Shown piece by piece: positions 10,572 to 21,568 of a DNA stretch of 64,000 bases (position 1 is its first letter; every line of letters begins with the position of its first letter). A model generated the notes under the pieces. That model had not been told where the DNA came from and ran no database searches. It was given only the letters and a program-made list of their open reading frames with translations. Location: NCBI RefSeq assembly GCF_001642475.1, contig NW_019174051.1:33116-97115 (forward strand), read 5' to 3'. The position numbers were made by a program, and so were the translations under genes. Source of the DNA: Fonsecaea monophora. Lineage: Eukaryota > Ascomycota > Eurotiomycetes > Chaetothyriales > Herpotrichiellaceae.

Positions 10572-12510
10572 ATGGCAGGCACCATGGCGGGTTACATGCC
10601 TGCCCAAGCACAGGATAATGTGCAAGCGTTGATTGCCCAAGTAAAAACCCTTACTGTTGAGAAGTTGAAGAATGTACTGCGCAGCGAAGGCCTGCCCTTG
10701 TCTGGAGTCAAAAGTGAACTCCAAATCAGAACAATAGCCTGTATGCCAACTTGCCCTCTCCCCCACCGCGCTCCCACTTCTCCTCTATTGTATCCTGACC
10801 TCCATATCTACACAGATATCGAGAAAATGCGCAATGCAGCTGACATGGTCGCGCTGAATCGAATACGCAACACAATCAGGGGCGTTCCTCATTCGTATCA
10901 GAACGGCAACTCATACAATCCGCATTACTCGAACGACTCTCCCGCCTCTTCAGCCTCCCCTCAGTTTGCCTCACCGAGTGCTCACAACAACTACTACATG
11001 CCTTCTACCGCAACGTTAGGTCAAGGTACAGGAGGGGACTCTATCCGAGAAAAGGGACGCGCGCTGACGGAAATCAGCCCCATTCATCTGGAGAAGTTCA
11101 CCTTTCTACAAGGTTCACAGACAGATCACCCGACTGTGGGAGTGCAAAGGTAGCTAATGACACTCTCTCCGCGCGGTACGCCGCACCCGCTGACGAGAAC
11201 TTAGCCCGAGAGTCGACCAGAGATACAGCCAAGCTCATAGTGATGGTGTCCCAAGATACTCTCGATACGCTGCATAAGGATCCATCATACCGCATCATGG
11301 TCTTTTGCACTTCTGAGAATACCGGGCCTGTTCAGAGAGCAACTTGTGATATTGAGTTTCCTCACAACGTGGAGCTCAAATGTAACGGTACTGATATCAA
11401 GGCCAATCTGAAAGGATTGAAAAACCGACCTGGAACGACCAGACCTGTGGATATTACGAGCTTCATCAAGAAAAAGCCCGCCAATTATCCCAATTCGGTC
11501 GACATGATCTATGCTTTGACCATAAAGGTGCGCCCACTGATTCGGTCTCCCCTCTGTTTCATTTGTGTCCGATCTCACATCAAGAACTATCCATACTAAA
11601 CAGGACAAATCACCCCCACAGAAATTCTACCTTGTGGTCAATCTGGTCTTGCAAAAGTCGATTGACACAATGGTCGCCGATATCAGGCGAGGCCGCGTGA
11701 TCACCAAAGATCAAGTGATTCGGGAGAGTGAGTTCACTTTGGCATCACATTGGTTTGGGAGCTTACGGGAATCTAGTGCGCCGGAAAGCCGAAGACCCCG
11801 ATGAAATCGTGGCTACGTCGATGGTTCTTTCGTTGAAAGACCCTGTCGGTTACACACGCATCACGACGCCATGTCGTGGTATCGGGTGTAATCATGTCCA
11901 ATGCTTCGATGCAGCCCTGTATCTCCAACTTCAGGAACAAGCACCCACATGGACATGCCCTATCTGCAACAAGGCTGTGCCATGGGAACAACTGGCTCTG
12001 GATCAGTATGTAAACGACATTCTGAACCTAACGCCTAGGAGTGTGGAGGCCGTCAACGTCGATCCGGACGGGAGATGGCATATCCAGAACGAAAACGAAA
12101 CTTCTTCTCGCAGATCTAACCCCACCCCATCGGAGGATGATGATGGTGACGATGACAACAACGATGGCGACGACGACGGCGATTTAGTGGAGCTCAGAAT
12201 CGGACCCAGCTTTCGACCCTCGAACGTTGAAACACTGACACCACATAGCGTCAAGACCCCGCCATTATCGTCTCGCGAAGTATCAACGGCTCCTTCAGGG
12301 TCTAAACCGTCAGCACAGACGAGGAAAAGACCCCGCGAAGTCATTGATCTGACTTTGAGCGATGATGACGACGACGAGCCCCCTCCAAAGGTCTCGAGGG
12401 CATCCAATTCTTCATCCGTGGATCTTTCTCAGAAGGGGCCCCGGCAACGCGAAGATCGGATGTTCTACGCCCCTGGGCAAATTGTCATTGATTGGCCTCG
12501 GCGCCCTTGA
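10572..12510 (+). CDS. Siz/PIAS-type SUMO E3 ligase
   Basis: Six exons: 10572..10740, 10816..11025, 11078..11149, 11205..11527, 11604..11727, 11777..12510; 543 aa with every phase closing. Domains in order: SAP DNA-binding motif at about residues 25-55 (VKTLTVEKLKNVLRSEGLPL); PINIT domain from about 127 (PFIWRSSPFYKV ... SYRIMVFCTSE ... PVDITSFIKK ... QKFYLVVNLV); SP-RING/MIZ finger at about 300-375 (PDEIVATSMVLSLKDP, then CRGIGCNHVQCFD and TWTCPICNKAVPWEQL with the zinc-binding Cys/His); and a C-terminal SUMO-interacting motif VIDLTLSDDDDDE near 490. This is the layout of yeast Siz1/Siz2. The protein would transfer SUMO from Ubc9 to chromatin and PCNA-type substrates in the nucleus. It is shorter than Siz1 (about 900 aa), as is common in filamentous fungi. 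Confidence 0.93.
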
Positions 12511-13153
12511 TTTCGTGGCCCTTCGCAATAAGCTTGTCTTACAGATATGGTATTTCGATTCACATGGCGCTTGGGGGAAAATCAGGAATCTGTGATGACA
12601 AAATGAATTTTGGGTGGGCGAAATTCAGGGGCGGAGGTACTCAGCAGCAGCAGGGTTCCAATAACTGTCTAAGAGGGATATGCGGGCTCCGAGGGCAAGT
12701 CGGCCGTACAGGGGATTTTCCGCAGATCAAAGGTGTCGTGGCCACCAACTTCTGATTCGAGAAGGGTTGTGCGATATGGCATGGGGGCTGGGACGACGGA
12801 TCATGATTTTCTTTCCTCTGCAAACAACAGGCATGAGCTACTGCAGCACGCAAAGATATGGTGCTAGGGAGAATGGGTCATCAACACGGCACAGAGGAGG
12901 TGCAGATGACTGCGGGACTGGCACTTGCAATGCATGAAACAATTAGCCGGTGTAGATGTATGGCGAAGACAAACAGAAGCTTCCTCCTCGTTACGATTTC
13001 CGTGGAACTGGAAGGGTTTCTGGATGCATCAAGCGCCCCGAGTCCCACCATCTTGCCCGTGAGCTTGTAACAAAACCTGGTGTGTCCAGGAAGAGCACCA
13101 AACCTGTTCTTTGACCCAAGGCTTCCATGGCCAGTCGTACGAGTGTCATGCTC
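12511..13153. other. convergent intergenic spacer
   Basis: This 643-bp gap lies between the 3' ends of the SUMO-ligase gene and the EFM7-like gene. Frames within it are short and match nothing I recognise. It presumably holds both 3' untranslated regions. Confidence 0.5.
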
Positions 13154-14516
13154 TCATCTTCTCACCAGCACGGCCACGACACACCACCGCTTGGCCTGAT
13201 CTTTATTCTCGCCCGGCCTGAGAGGTTCCCAGGGTCTGCGGAGGCCGTTGACGTCGATCTCGAAGATTTCTGCGGCGTGGAGACGGCCCTGAACCTCTTT
13301 GGCCACCTGGGCTTCTCCGTCGCCGTCTTGGTCGTTCTTGTCCTTGTCCTCGCCGCGGGTGTCATTCTCTCTCGCGTCCTCCTCCTCCTCCTCCTCCTCC
13401 TCTGGGAGTCGATAGTCCCCGGTGGCCACCTCAAAGAAATGCCGCACGATCTCGCGACCGGTGTGGAAGCCGGCGACAACCAAGGCGCAACTCTCGATGG
13501 GGGGGCCCTGGGGCGCTGGACCCGACGCCTGCTGCTCTTGCCGGTGCAGATAGCGCAGGATCGTCTTGACGAGGTTGACGTGCTGGGACGGCATCCACAG
13601 GCAGTCGGCGATGATGATGCGGTCGAAATCTTCGGGTTGTGGCTCGGCAGGCTTGCCGTATTGCGCCGGCGTGTACATCGTCGCCGTGCCCCACGTGTAA
13701 CCGAAGATGTCGATTGCTGTGGAACTCGGGGTTTGTGTAAGTGTTGCCGTGGACGGGTGCGATGGCGACGGTGAAGGTGAGGGTTCGGCGTCCGCATCCG
13801 CTGTTTCTGGCGGGTTGACTCGTTCGACGAGGTTCCTACGGACGTTTTGCTCGATGGCGCCGGTGGTCAGAGCGGGCGACGACGGGTGGTCGGTGATGGT
13901 CGCTGAGCGTGCGCCAGAGAGCGCAGCAACGATGGATGGCAACGCCGTCCCTGACTTTCGCATGTGAGCCGGCGTCCTGTATACTTTTTTTTGCTTGCTT
14001 CCCCAGCATCTTCTGATAATTGACGTACGTCAAGTCAAAAATGATTTGTGTTCTCTCTCTCTCTCTGTGTCTCTACTCTCACGTACCAGCGCCCAACTCG
14101 AGAACCTTAGTCCCCCTCACATCCCAATATCTCTTCTGCCATTCCCCCGACTTTTGCTCCTCGTCACTTCCGTCCTGGTGGTGGTGGTGGTGGTGGTGGT
14201 GCGGCGGCGGCGGTGGTGCCTGATCTCTTTCACCCTCTGTGCCGGAAGAACTGGCCCGCTCCAGCCCCTCGGCCATGATCACGCCCGCATTCCACAGGTA
14301 GTGCGCGAAGAGCGTGCGGCCTTCCTCGGCGGCCGGGTGCTGTGGTATCCGCAGGTCGATCTTCCCGAACCTGGGCGAGTGGTAGCTCACATGGCCGCCG
14401 GGGACGCCGTGGCTGGTCTGCGTATCGTCCGTGAAGAGGGTCGCGAGGGCCGACGAGAAGATGTCTTCGTACTGTGGATTGGCGGGGATGGGCGTGGTGA
14501 TGCGGGATGTGAACAT
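13154..14516 (-). CDS. EFM7: EFM7-like protein N-terminal/lysine methyltransferase
   Basis: Two exons, 14516..14087 and 13950..13154, joined across a 136-nt intron, give about 408 aa. The join rebuilds the SAM-binding motif I, KVLELGAGTALPSIVAALSG, followed by ATITDHPSSPAL. Other family marks are the HYLWNAGVIMAEGL helix before the core, FGYTWG after it, and DRIIIADCLWMPSQHVNLVKTI. Yeast Efm7 (Nnt1) trimethylates the N-terminal Gly and dimethylates Lys3 of eEF1A. This copy is longer than usual because of low-complexity insertions: a P6-H8 run before the core and an EEEEEEEE-DARENDTRGEDKD stretch. The ATG at 14516 (MFTSRITTP) is the first in the frame; a short upstream exon cannot be excluded, since a TTTTAG acceptor-like site lies at about 14575. 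Confidence 0.85.
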
Positions 14517-14888
14517 GGTCTTGGTAAGGAGGTAGAGAATGCTATCTTTGACCACAGCATAGACACGAGCACCTAAAATAAAACAAAAGTCGCTGGGTTA
14601 CACAAACTATTCGGAACCGACTTGATTGTCAAAAAAGTTGACATGCAAGGCTGAGACGCGGGGCATTTTTAGATCCGCCCAATTGGGCGAGTGGGTTGGG
14701 GCGGATTTGGGGGGAAAAAAAGGCTGTGGCAGACTGGACTGTGTAAATCTTTCTTTGTTCCCATATACAAGTTTCACAAGGTACAGATTCTCAAGTTATT
14801 GCCCGTCGTACAGCACAATTTGCTGGATCCCACTTTTGTGTCTTTGGAACAACCCCTCATATCCTAGGCACACCCTGTGCTCCAAACA
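14517..14888. promoter_or_regulatory. bidirectional promoter between two eEF1A methyltransferase genes
   Basis: A 372-bp spacer separates the outward-facing EFM7-like and EFM4-like genes, so their promoters must lie together unless upstream exons exist. It contains a G/A-rich block (about 14,695..14,725) and a CACAAGGTACAG stretch but no clear TATA box. Confidence 0.6.
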
Positions 14889-15983
14889 ATGTCTGCAGAA
14901 AAATCCCATCCCGCTCACCTGGAACCAAGCGAACTAGGCACAAAGGAGTAGTGAGTGCGTCTCTCTCGCCCTGCCAAACAACCCTTCACCCAGAACCAGG
15001 GAGGAGAGATCTCGTCCTGTTGCACAGTACCGTGGACTAACACGGGGCATGTCGCCGATAACAGCTGGGACGAATACTACCGGAACGATCTGGAAAACGA
15101 TGCTCGATCTGAAGACGACGAGGAGGAGGATGGCGATGGCAGTGATTCTGATGACGGGGCCGAGCAACCCCCCGATCCGGTCGAGCTGGAGTCGTGGTTC
15201 GACGACGTCGGCGCTCCGGCCAAGACACTGGCGTTTCTGACCTCGACGACGTTCCCGCTGTCGCCGAACTATACGGGGTCATTGGTCGATAAAGATTCAA
15301 GCGATCGGGGTAGTGGCAGTATTAGGGGTGCTCCGTCGGTGCTGGACCTGGGCACAGGCAACGGCAGCGCCCTGTTCGCGCTGCGCCTCCACGGACACTA
15401 CGCGGGCCGTATGGTCGGCGTCGACTACTCGAGCCAGAGCGTCGAGCTGGCGCGGAAGCTGCGCGCACAGTACGCTTCGACAACGATGACGACAATTCCC
15501 TCCGACATGGCCGATCTGGACTTCCACGTCTTCGACATCATCCACGACTCGGCTACCACGCAGCCCTGGTGGCCCTCGCGCGACGCGGGCTTCGACCTCG
15601 TCCTCGACAAGGGCACCTTTGACGCCATCTCGCTCTCCTCGGCCACCGTCTGGGACCGGGACCCGAACGCGGGCCAAAGACGCATCTGCGAATTCTACCC
15701 CTCCAGGGTCCTGGACCTGGTCAGACCAGGAGGCTACCTGCTCGTCACGAGCTGCAATTGGACCGAGGCGGAGGTTGTGGCGTGGTTCACGGGCTCGTCC
15801 TCAGGAGGAAGAGCAGGAAACACCGACTCCACCGCTGCAGATACAGAGAGCAGCGATAGGGCCGTCTTCGAGGTGTACGACACGATAAAGTACCCCGTGT
15901 TCGAGTTTGGAGGGCAAAAGGGCCAGGGCGTCGCCAGTGTGTGTTTCCGAAAACGACAGAAAATCAAGACGGACCAGAGATGA
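14889..15983 (+). CDS. EFM4: EFM4-like eEF1A lysine methyltransferase
   Basis: Exon 1 (14889..14950) encodes MSAEKSHPAHLEPSELGTKE and splices over a 114-nt intron to exon 2 (15065..15983), creating the diagnostic LGTKEYWDEYYRNDL start of the Efm4/See1 family; 326 aa. SAM-binding motif I is VLDLGTGNGSALFAL, followed by GVDYSSQSVELARKL, then the post-I acidic motif FDLVLDKGTFDAISL and RPGGYLLVTSCNWTEAEV. The ESWFDDVGAPAKTLAFL segment before the core is also typical. Yeast Efm4 dimethylates Lys316 of eEF1A. An acidic insertion (SEDDEEEDGDGSDSDDGAE) lies between the N-terminal motif and the fold. Its divergent neighbour is another eEF1A methyltransferase. Confidence 0.92.
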
Positions 15984-16296
15984 AGAAATATCTTTTTTTC
16001 GTGAGATTTTTCTGTTTTGATCTGACTTGATCTGCGGGATTTTTAGGAGAGGCACCATATCTCCTATCCCGGGGCTCTCTATCCATGACCACCTCCGCAA
16101 TATCCCCTGAGAAAGGCTGATGAGGCCAGGGATTCTTACCTCGAATCCAAACCCAAAGGCCCTCTCACATAGCCATCCGATATTGCAACCCCGCAAGACT
16201 CGTGCCTCGTATTTCCAGAAACTTGCACTGCGATATTCCGGGCCGCGGCCGGACAATGGCCGCTTTGATCATCACTCATCTCGCTTTTTGTCAAAT
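15984..16296. other. convergent 3' spacer
   Basis: A 313-bp gap between the stop codons of the EFM4-like gene and SRP101. T-rich sequence directly after the EFM4 stop (ATCTTTTTTTCG) is the only notable element. Confidence 0.5.
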
Positions 16297-18270
16297 CTAG
16301 TTCATCAGCATATTCACCGCCCATGGGACTGACAACTGGCGCAAATCCCCGTAATGCTGACCCACGCCAATAAATTGAACTGGCACCGAAGTCGCATGCA
16401 CAAGACTGATCATTGTCCCGATCCCGGATCCAACCGTGTCAACCTTCGAGACGATGAACCCATCAAGCTTGCGGTTCTTACCTAGCGCCCGGGTGAAATT
16501 CTGCGCCTGGCCTACCGAGTCATTGCCGACCAATGCCTCCGCAACTTGGAGGATCAAGTCAGGTTTCGCAAAGTCCACCAGTTTCTCCAGCGCCGCCATG
16601 AGTTGTGTGTTGGTATGGGCTCGCCCGGCGGTGTCGATAAGCACGACCTGGTAGTCGTTTTCTTTGGCGAAAGTTACCGCATCTCTGGCCACATTTGCCG
16701 CATCTTTGCCATAGCCTCGTTCATAGATGCTGACTGCGCCGAGTCCTTCGCGGGCGGTGAGCTCCCTCAAGTTCCGCACATGGACGTTCAGCTGTTCCAC
16801 GGCACCGGACCTAAATGTGTCACCTGCGGCAATCAAGACGCGATAGTTGTTTTGCAGGAGAAAGTAGCAGAGTTTGGACAGATTGGTGGATTTCCCAACG
16901 CCATTCACCCCCAGGATGGTGATGACGAATGGACGGGGTTGAGCCTTTACCCCCGTGGGATTCGCGACCGACTCGATCTGTTGGAGCAGGTCCAATGACG
17001 ATCGTGGCGTGAGGATCTTCCTGAGTGAATTTTCCAACGCGGGTCGCAACGCAGCATCGATTGACTCGAATGCTCCAGTCTTCTTCCCGACCATTTCAGC
17101 CTCCACCCCTTGACACAATCGAATAGCTGCGTCGCGAGCGACGTTCTTGTTGATCAGGTGTTCTTCCATCGACCTCAGAGGTTTCTCAAGATCTTCTTTA
17201 GTCAATGTCTTCCCGCCCACGATATTCCTGAAATATCCCGAAATTGCTCCAAAGGTCGATTTTCCAGACCCGTTGATCTCGCTCTTGTTGGCGTCGGCCG
17301 ATTTAAGGATATTGTTCACTTCATCCCCTAGATCTTTAAGCACAAATTGGCCTTGTCTATTCTTCGTGCCCCAACTCTCTTGTGAAATGGTTTCAGGTAG
17401 CGGAGACCTCATCCCTGCGTCGCCATTGGTGCCAGCATCAGCAGCCGAGTAGTCGAGTTTCACATCATCTTCCACATCGGCAATCCCATCAGGACCCCAA
17501 ACTCGACCCTTCTTCGCGCTGGTTTTGGTCGGTTTGGATTTTCGAGCTTCGTCTCCACTCGAAACATTTGCAGAAGCCGTAACGTGCGCGGCCTTCCTTG
17601 CTCTACGAGAGCCTCGACTCTGCGGTCTGCCGTTTTCCGTCAAGAGGTGTGGCGCAATGCCGGGGAGAGGAGTGGTTGGACGGGATGTATCGGGTGAGTG
17701 GACGGGAGTGTTCTGGAGAGAGTCTGCGTTGGTCACTGGCACAGCTTTGCGCTGTGCCTGGGCAGACGACGGTTTTTCTGGTGGTGGTGGTCCTCCAGTG
17801 TCCCCCCCTTCAGCACTTGTTTTCTTTTCCTCCAGCGGCAATTCAACGTGGCTTGGCTCCCTGGTGATAGCCCCGCCCATGCTTTCATCCAAACGACGCA
17901 TCTCTTCGTCAAAATACGGATCGAAGGGATATTTCAGAGCAGCATAATCGAGCTCCTCTAGCTGGCCCCTATAGACTTCGACAAAGATGGTCTGAATGTC
18001 GTCGAGTAATTTGTCCACCCAGGTAAGATGAAGGAGGGACTGGTAGACGGCCACAAAGATCAAGCCCAGGTCCTTGACCAGTGTGTATTTTAAGGTGTAC
18101 TTGTCGTGTCTGTACGTGGGATTGTTGGAGCTGGTTGCGGTCGGGCGGACTTTCTCTTCGATGAAGACATCGTTGATCAAACTGTTGACCGCGGCTGCGC
18201 CAATCTTCGAGGAGGATCTCGACCATAAGACAACACCAGAGGTCGTCAGGATCTCAAAGGCGTCCAACAT
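16297..18270 (-). CDS. SRP101: signal recognition particle receptor alpha subunit
   Basis: A single uninterrupted exon of 657 aa from MLDAFEILTTSGVVLWSRS, the conserved start of SR-alpha; an ATG 17 codons upstream is less likely. The N-terminal SRX longin-like domain (to about residue 140, WVDKLLDDIQTIFVEVY) binds the GTPase SR-beta at the ER membrane. A charged, low-complexity linker follows. The C-terminal NG domain carries G1 GVNGVGKST, DTFRSGAVEQL, G3 DTAGRAHTN, EALVGND, and the G4 region SKVDTV followed by GTMISL, ending VPVQFIGVGQHYGDLRQL. The receptor docks SRP-ribosome complexes and delivers them to Sec61. A residue usually acidic after DTVG is replaced by SG (DTVGSGIG). Lack of introns is unusual beside the intron-rich neighbours. 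Confidence 0.95.
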   Translation of the reverse strand: MLDAFEILTTSGVVLWSRSSSKIGAAAVNSLINDVFIEEKVRPTATSSNNPTYRHDKYTLKYTLVKDLGLIFVAVYQSLLHLTWVDKLLDDIQTIFVEVYRGQLEELDYAALKYPFDPYFDEEMRRLDESMGGAITREPSHVELPLEEKKTSAEGGDTGGPPPPEKPSSAQAQRKAVPVTNADSLQNTPVHSPDTSRPTTPLPGIAPHLLTENGRPQSRGSRRARKAAHVTASANVSSGDEARKSKPTKTSAKKGRVWGPDGIADVEDDVKLDYSAADAGTNGDAGMRSPLPETISQESWGTKNRQGQFVLKDLGDEVNNILKSADANKSEINGSGKSTFGAISGYFRNIVGGKTLTKEDLEKPLRSMEEHLINKNVARDAAIRLCQGVEAEMVGKKTGAFESIDAALRPALENSLRKILTPRSSLDLLQQIESVANPTGVKAQPRPFVITILGVNGVGKSTNLSKLCYFLLQNNYRVLIAAGDTFRSGAVEQLNVHVRNLRELTAREGLGAVSIYERGYGKDAANVARDAVTFAKENDYQVVLIDTAGRAHTNTQLMAALEKLVDFAKPDLILQVAEALVGNDSVGQAQNFTRALGKNRKLDGFIVSKVDTVGSGIGTMISLVHATSVPVQFIGVGQHYGDLRQLSVPWAVNMLMN

Positions 18271-18418
18271 ATTGCGAGACAAGGCTGGCTTCCACCGGGG
18301 ACGGAGGCTACAGGCGAGCAAGGAGGGGGGACAAGAGGCGCACGCGAGAGCGACAGAAAAGCGCTATAGAACTGCGACAGGGAGTTGAAATGTGCCAAAA
18401 TGACGTTGAATTTCCTGC

Positions 18419-18508
18419 CACGTGTTGATACGGAAAAGTTAGTCACGTGGAGATAGCAACGGACAAGCATTTTGTACATTTAGCGCAGTCGTGGCACGTA
18501 ATCACGTG
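18419..18508. promoter_or_regulatory. three CACGTG E-boxes upstream of SRP101
   Basis: Perfect CACGTG hexamers occur at 18419, 18444 and 18503, about 150-240 bp upstream of the SRP101 start codon (reverse strand). CACGTG is the binding site of fungal bHLH factors such as Cbf1, Pho4 and SREBP/INO-type proteins. Three copies in 90 bp is far above chance. The same 546-bp spacer lies downstream of the AIM24-domain gene, so the sites most likely serve SRP101. Confidence 0.55.
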
Positions 18509-18816
18509 AATCAATTCTTCTTCATCCCTGGTCCTCGCTGTCTCTCACCTGTCTACAATAGTTGCTACTCGTCCAATCAATCCATCCCGTCGGTGAAAGC
18601 CTGGCTCTTCTTACTTCCCTGTTATCATCCAACTACTAATTGCGATCGCCTTAGGAAAGAGGAATCAGCCGATGTGGGTGGTACAACTAACAAGCAACCC
18701 TTTGCAGGGGAAGTTAAACCATGCGGCTGTATGCTACGGACCCCGCCTTTATTTCAGCATACTGTCCTATTGATGGCTGCAGAGACTGGCAGTCACCAGT
18801 CTGACGCCGGTCGAGA

Positions 18817-19856
18817 TCAACCACTCTGTGCCCGCGAAGATACCCAGTCCCCAAATTCGTCCTGGTTCCGGGTCTGGATGTAAATCCTACCAGGCCCTGT
18901 AAATCGACAAACAAGACCCTCGCCGGTCGTCACGCTGTGAATACCTCCTTTGCCAGCCTTTTCAATGGCATATCGACAGTTCCATGCGACAAGATGACCG
19001 TTGTCAACAATGTGTTGTTCGTTGGCTTGAAGCTATTGCATTCGTTAGACGAGTGTTGTGAAAGAGGATCACCGAAGGACACAGGCCCAGATGGGACGAG
19101 TATCAGGAGTACGGATCCACTTACATCTCGGGTGACAATAGCACCAAAGGACGTGACCCAGAGTGTCCCCTGGCCAGAGATGCGGTAGATGAACAAGTCT
19201 TCCCCACTGAAGAAAGCCTTTCCGAGACCCTGGCTCTTGGTGTCCTTGACAACTCCACTCGTGCAGGCCAGAAAAGCATCCTTGCCGAGATTCCAGCCCT
19301 CATCTCCGCGAACAGGAATGGCCGTGATATCACCAAACAAGGTAGGTGCCAGAGATACTTCTCCAGGGCCAGTGAAGGTGGATTCATTCATTTCCCCGCC
19401 CGTGAACATCTTCTTCATGCTGAACTTGACCTTTCCCTGGAGCACGACGGTGGGAGACATTTGGATCATGGCCCCGGGCTTGGACTTGATGACGGCACCT
19501 TGGGGTAAACGCACGTTCAACATGGCATTCGTATCACGGTTAGTGATGGAATATGAGATCCCATCCGCTGTGGGGTGCCAGCTTTGATCAAAAGACCCTG
19601 CTGCTGTTGTTGGCGCTCCCTGGGGGGCATGATGTGGTGGTTGTTGCTGTTGTTGCTGGTGGTGCTGAGGTGGATATTGCTGTGCCTGCTGGTATTGATT
19701 CTGGTATTGATTTTGGTATTGGCCCTGGTCTTGATACGGAGCTTTCACGATCAGCTGTGTTGAAGTGGAAGAAGTCAGACTCATTTTCTCCTTACTATTT
19801 GCGCCATATTGTTGTTGGGGGTAGTATTGCCCCCCTGGATTCTGGTTGTACGCCAT
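18817..19856 (-). CDS. AIM24-domain (PF01987) protein
   Basis: Exons 19856..19125 and 19032..18817 with a 92-nt intron give 315 aa. Splicing turns FGAIVTRD into FGAIVTRD-LQANEQHIVDNGHLVAWNC, the signature block of the AIM24 family, ending RFTGPGRIYIQTRN. The start MAYNQNPGGQYYPQQQYG leads a Gln/Tyr/Pro-rich, prion-like N-terminus (QNQYQNQYQQAQQ, HHQQQQQQPPHH) of about 90 residues, followed by the fold from HPTADGISYSITNRDTN. Yeast Aim24 is an inner mitochondrial membrane protein affecting MICOS. This one lacks an obvious presequence, so it resembles the non-mitochondrial AIM24-like group of filamentous fungi. Function is otherwise unknown to me. Confidence 0.85.
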
Positions 19857-21568
19857 CCTTCCCTGGGTGCGTGGATATGCGGAAAGTGTTTCGGAGACGG
19901 AAACGAATCAAACGAGCAATTTACCGACTGCACAACTCGAGGTCAATAGAATGAGAAGCACCCGACGATGAGATGACGGTACCCTGAAGCCACCTGATTG
20001 TTGGAGGATTTATGCTTATATTATACTGAGAGCTTCTCACCGTGGAGGAAGAGAGGCCTGTGTGGCCTGAAGGATAAGACGTCTCTTGCATCAGTCGACT
20101 GGATTCTGGCCCCCAAACTACTGTTTTCGCCTTCAGCTGGGACGGTTTTTGTCTCGGCCCCCAACCATTGCTGGACTTTTTATTCGATGGAGGGGCGCAT
20201 GACCTGACGAAAGAGCAAATCCTTCTGTGATCCTGAACCAAGACTACCACTTACCAGTTTGTTGGTACATTGCATGCTCGGTATCACAGTGTGGCTACCG
20301 AGTATTGGGACTTGGTTCATTGGCCTCCAGAGCGTTGACGCCCACCAGAGCAATATTAATGGCCTCCCCTCTGAAATTTCCTGTGGACGATCGAAACCAC
20401 CACTAGTCCCAGACAGGTTATCACATTGCCCCGATCCGTCAGTAAAGGTCTGTTCCTACTCGGCACCGACTCGGTACTAGGGAGAAGGATTCCACCTGGA
20501 ACAGGGGTCCGCACCGCGGGACCTTTGGTTGGTGACTCAGCAGATCTAATCCACAAGCTTGAACCGGACACAGATTTCGCAAGGAATATTCGTACACGTT
20601 ATTATTGTTGGATCTAGGGGACGGAGCGTTTGCGCTCAGCGCTTGGTGTGACAGACCTCGTATAATAGTCGACAAACAGACAAGAGGACACGAGACTATC
20701 CACGTTGGCGTTCTACAGGTACGCATTTCTGGAGCCTACATGCGATGGAAACCAACCACGTCTTCAACAATGAGACTCTCATAACGCCATTCGCATCAGT
20801 GCTTATGCCTCGTCATAACATATGCAGAGTCCCGCTTGACCAAACTCCATAAGAGTACTTACATTTGCCACGTTGTATAGCGACCCCATCGGAGGATCTG
20901 AGAGGCGGTGGTCCTTTCAGGGCGTGTCTTTGGAAATTGCCCGCACAAGGTGGATCCCCTAGGTGGTGAATGGTCAAGAAGTTGTGTTCGGTATAGCCAT
21001 ATGTCCGTCCTGTGGCTGGTGAGGAGGCTCAGCGCCTCATTCTCATCCTCGTCCGTCCATCCTACGCGAAACGACCGTGTCTCCTCTGTGGCTAAGAGGG
21101 CCAATTTGGGTATTTGCAGCTTTCCGGACTGGACCGTGGGTATAGTCGGGGGTCAGAACACATCCCTTGTCAGTCAAGGTGCCGCAATGGAGTCAAACGG
21201 CCCTCGTTTCAATTCGTCGACCAAATCTTGCGGCTGAACCAGCGTTTGCCGTCGTTATGGCTCTAACTCTGTTCACATACTAGGCGAAGGACCAAAGGAT
21301 CGAGGCTGTGGACCTGGTCAGCATCGACAGACCGTTCAGCCTTTGACATGGCGTACACTAGATGGTGAAGCGGAAGAGATCGCTGGCGCGTCAACGACAG
21401 GAGGGGTGATTGATTGCGTGGTATCAGGACCCTTTTGTGGTTCTCGATTCGGGGCGGAGACTGTAAGTGAGATGTGCCCCCAGCATGTCGACCAGCATAT
21501 AAAGAAGGGGCTACGACATGGGATACCATCTTGAGCATCCTGACTGCACTCGCTCCCCAGGTCTTACC
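19857..21568. other. intergenic, no gene recognised
   Basis: 1.7 kb between the 5' ends of the AIM24-domain and S41-peptidase genes. Frames are short (under 115 codons), on both strands, with no domain I can name. It should contain both promoters. Confidence 0.5.
21498..21503 (+). promoter_or_regulatory. TATA-box candidate of the S41 peptidase gene
   Basis: TATAAA inside GCATATAAAGAAGG, 66-71 bp before the peptidase ATG. That is close for a fungal TATA box but compatible with a short leader. TATA-containing promoters are typical of regulated secreted-enzyme genes. Confidence 0.4.

Noticed and set aside
13127..13774. 215-codon open frame on the plus strand
   Set aside because: Antisense to the second exon of the EFM7-like gene; its Leu/Arg-rich sequence reflects the Glu and Asp codons opposite.
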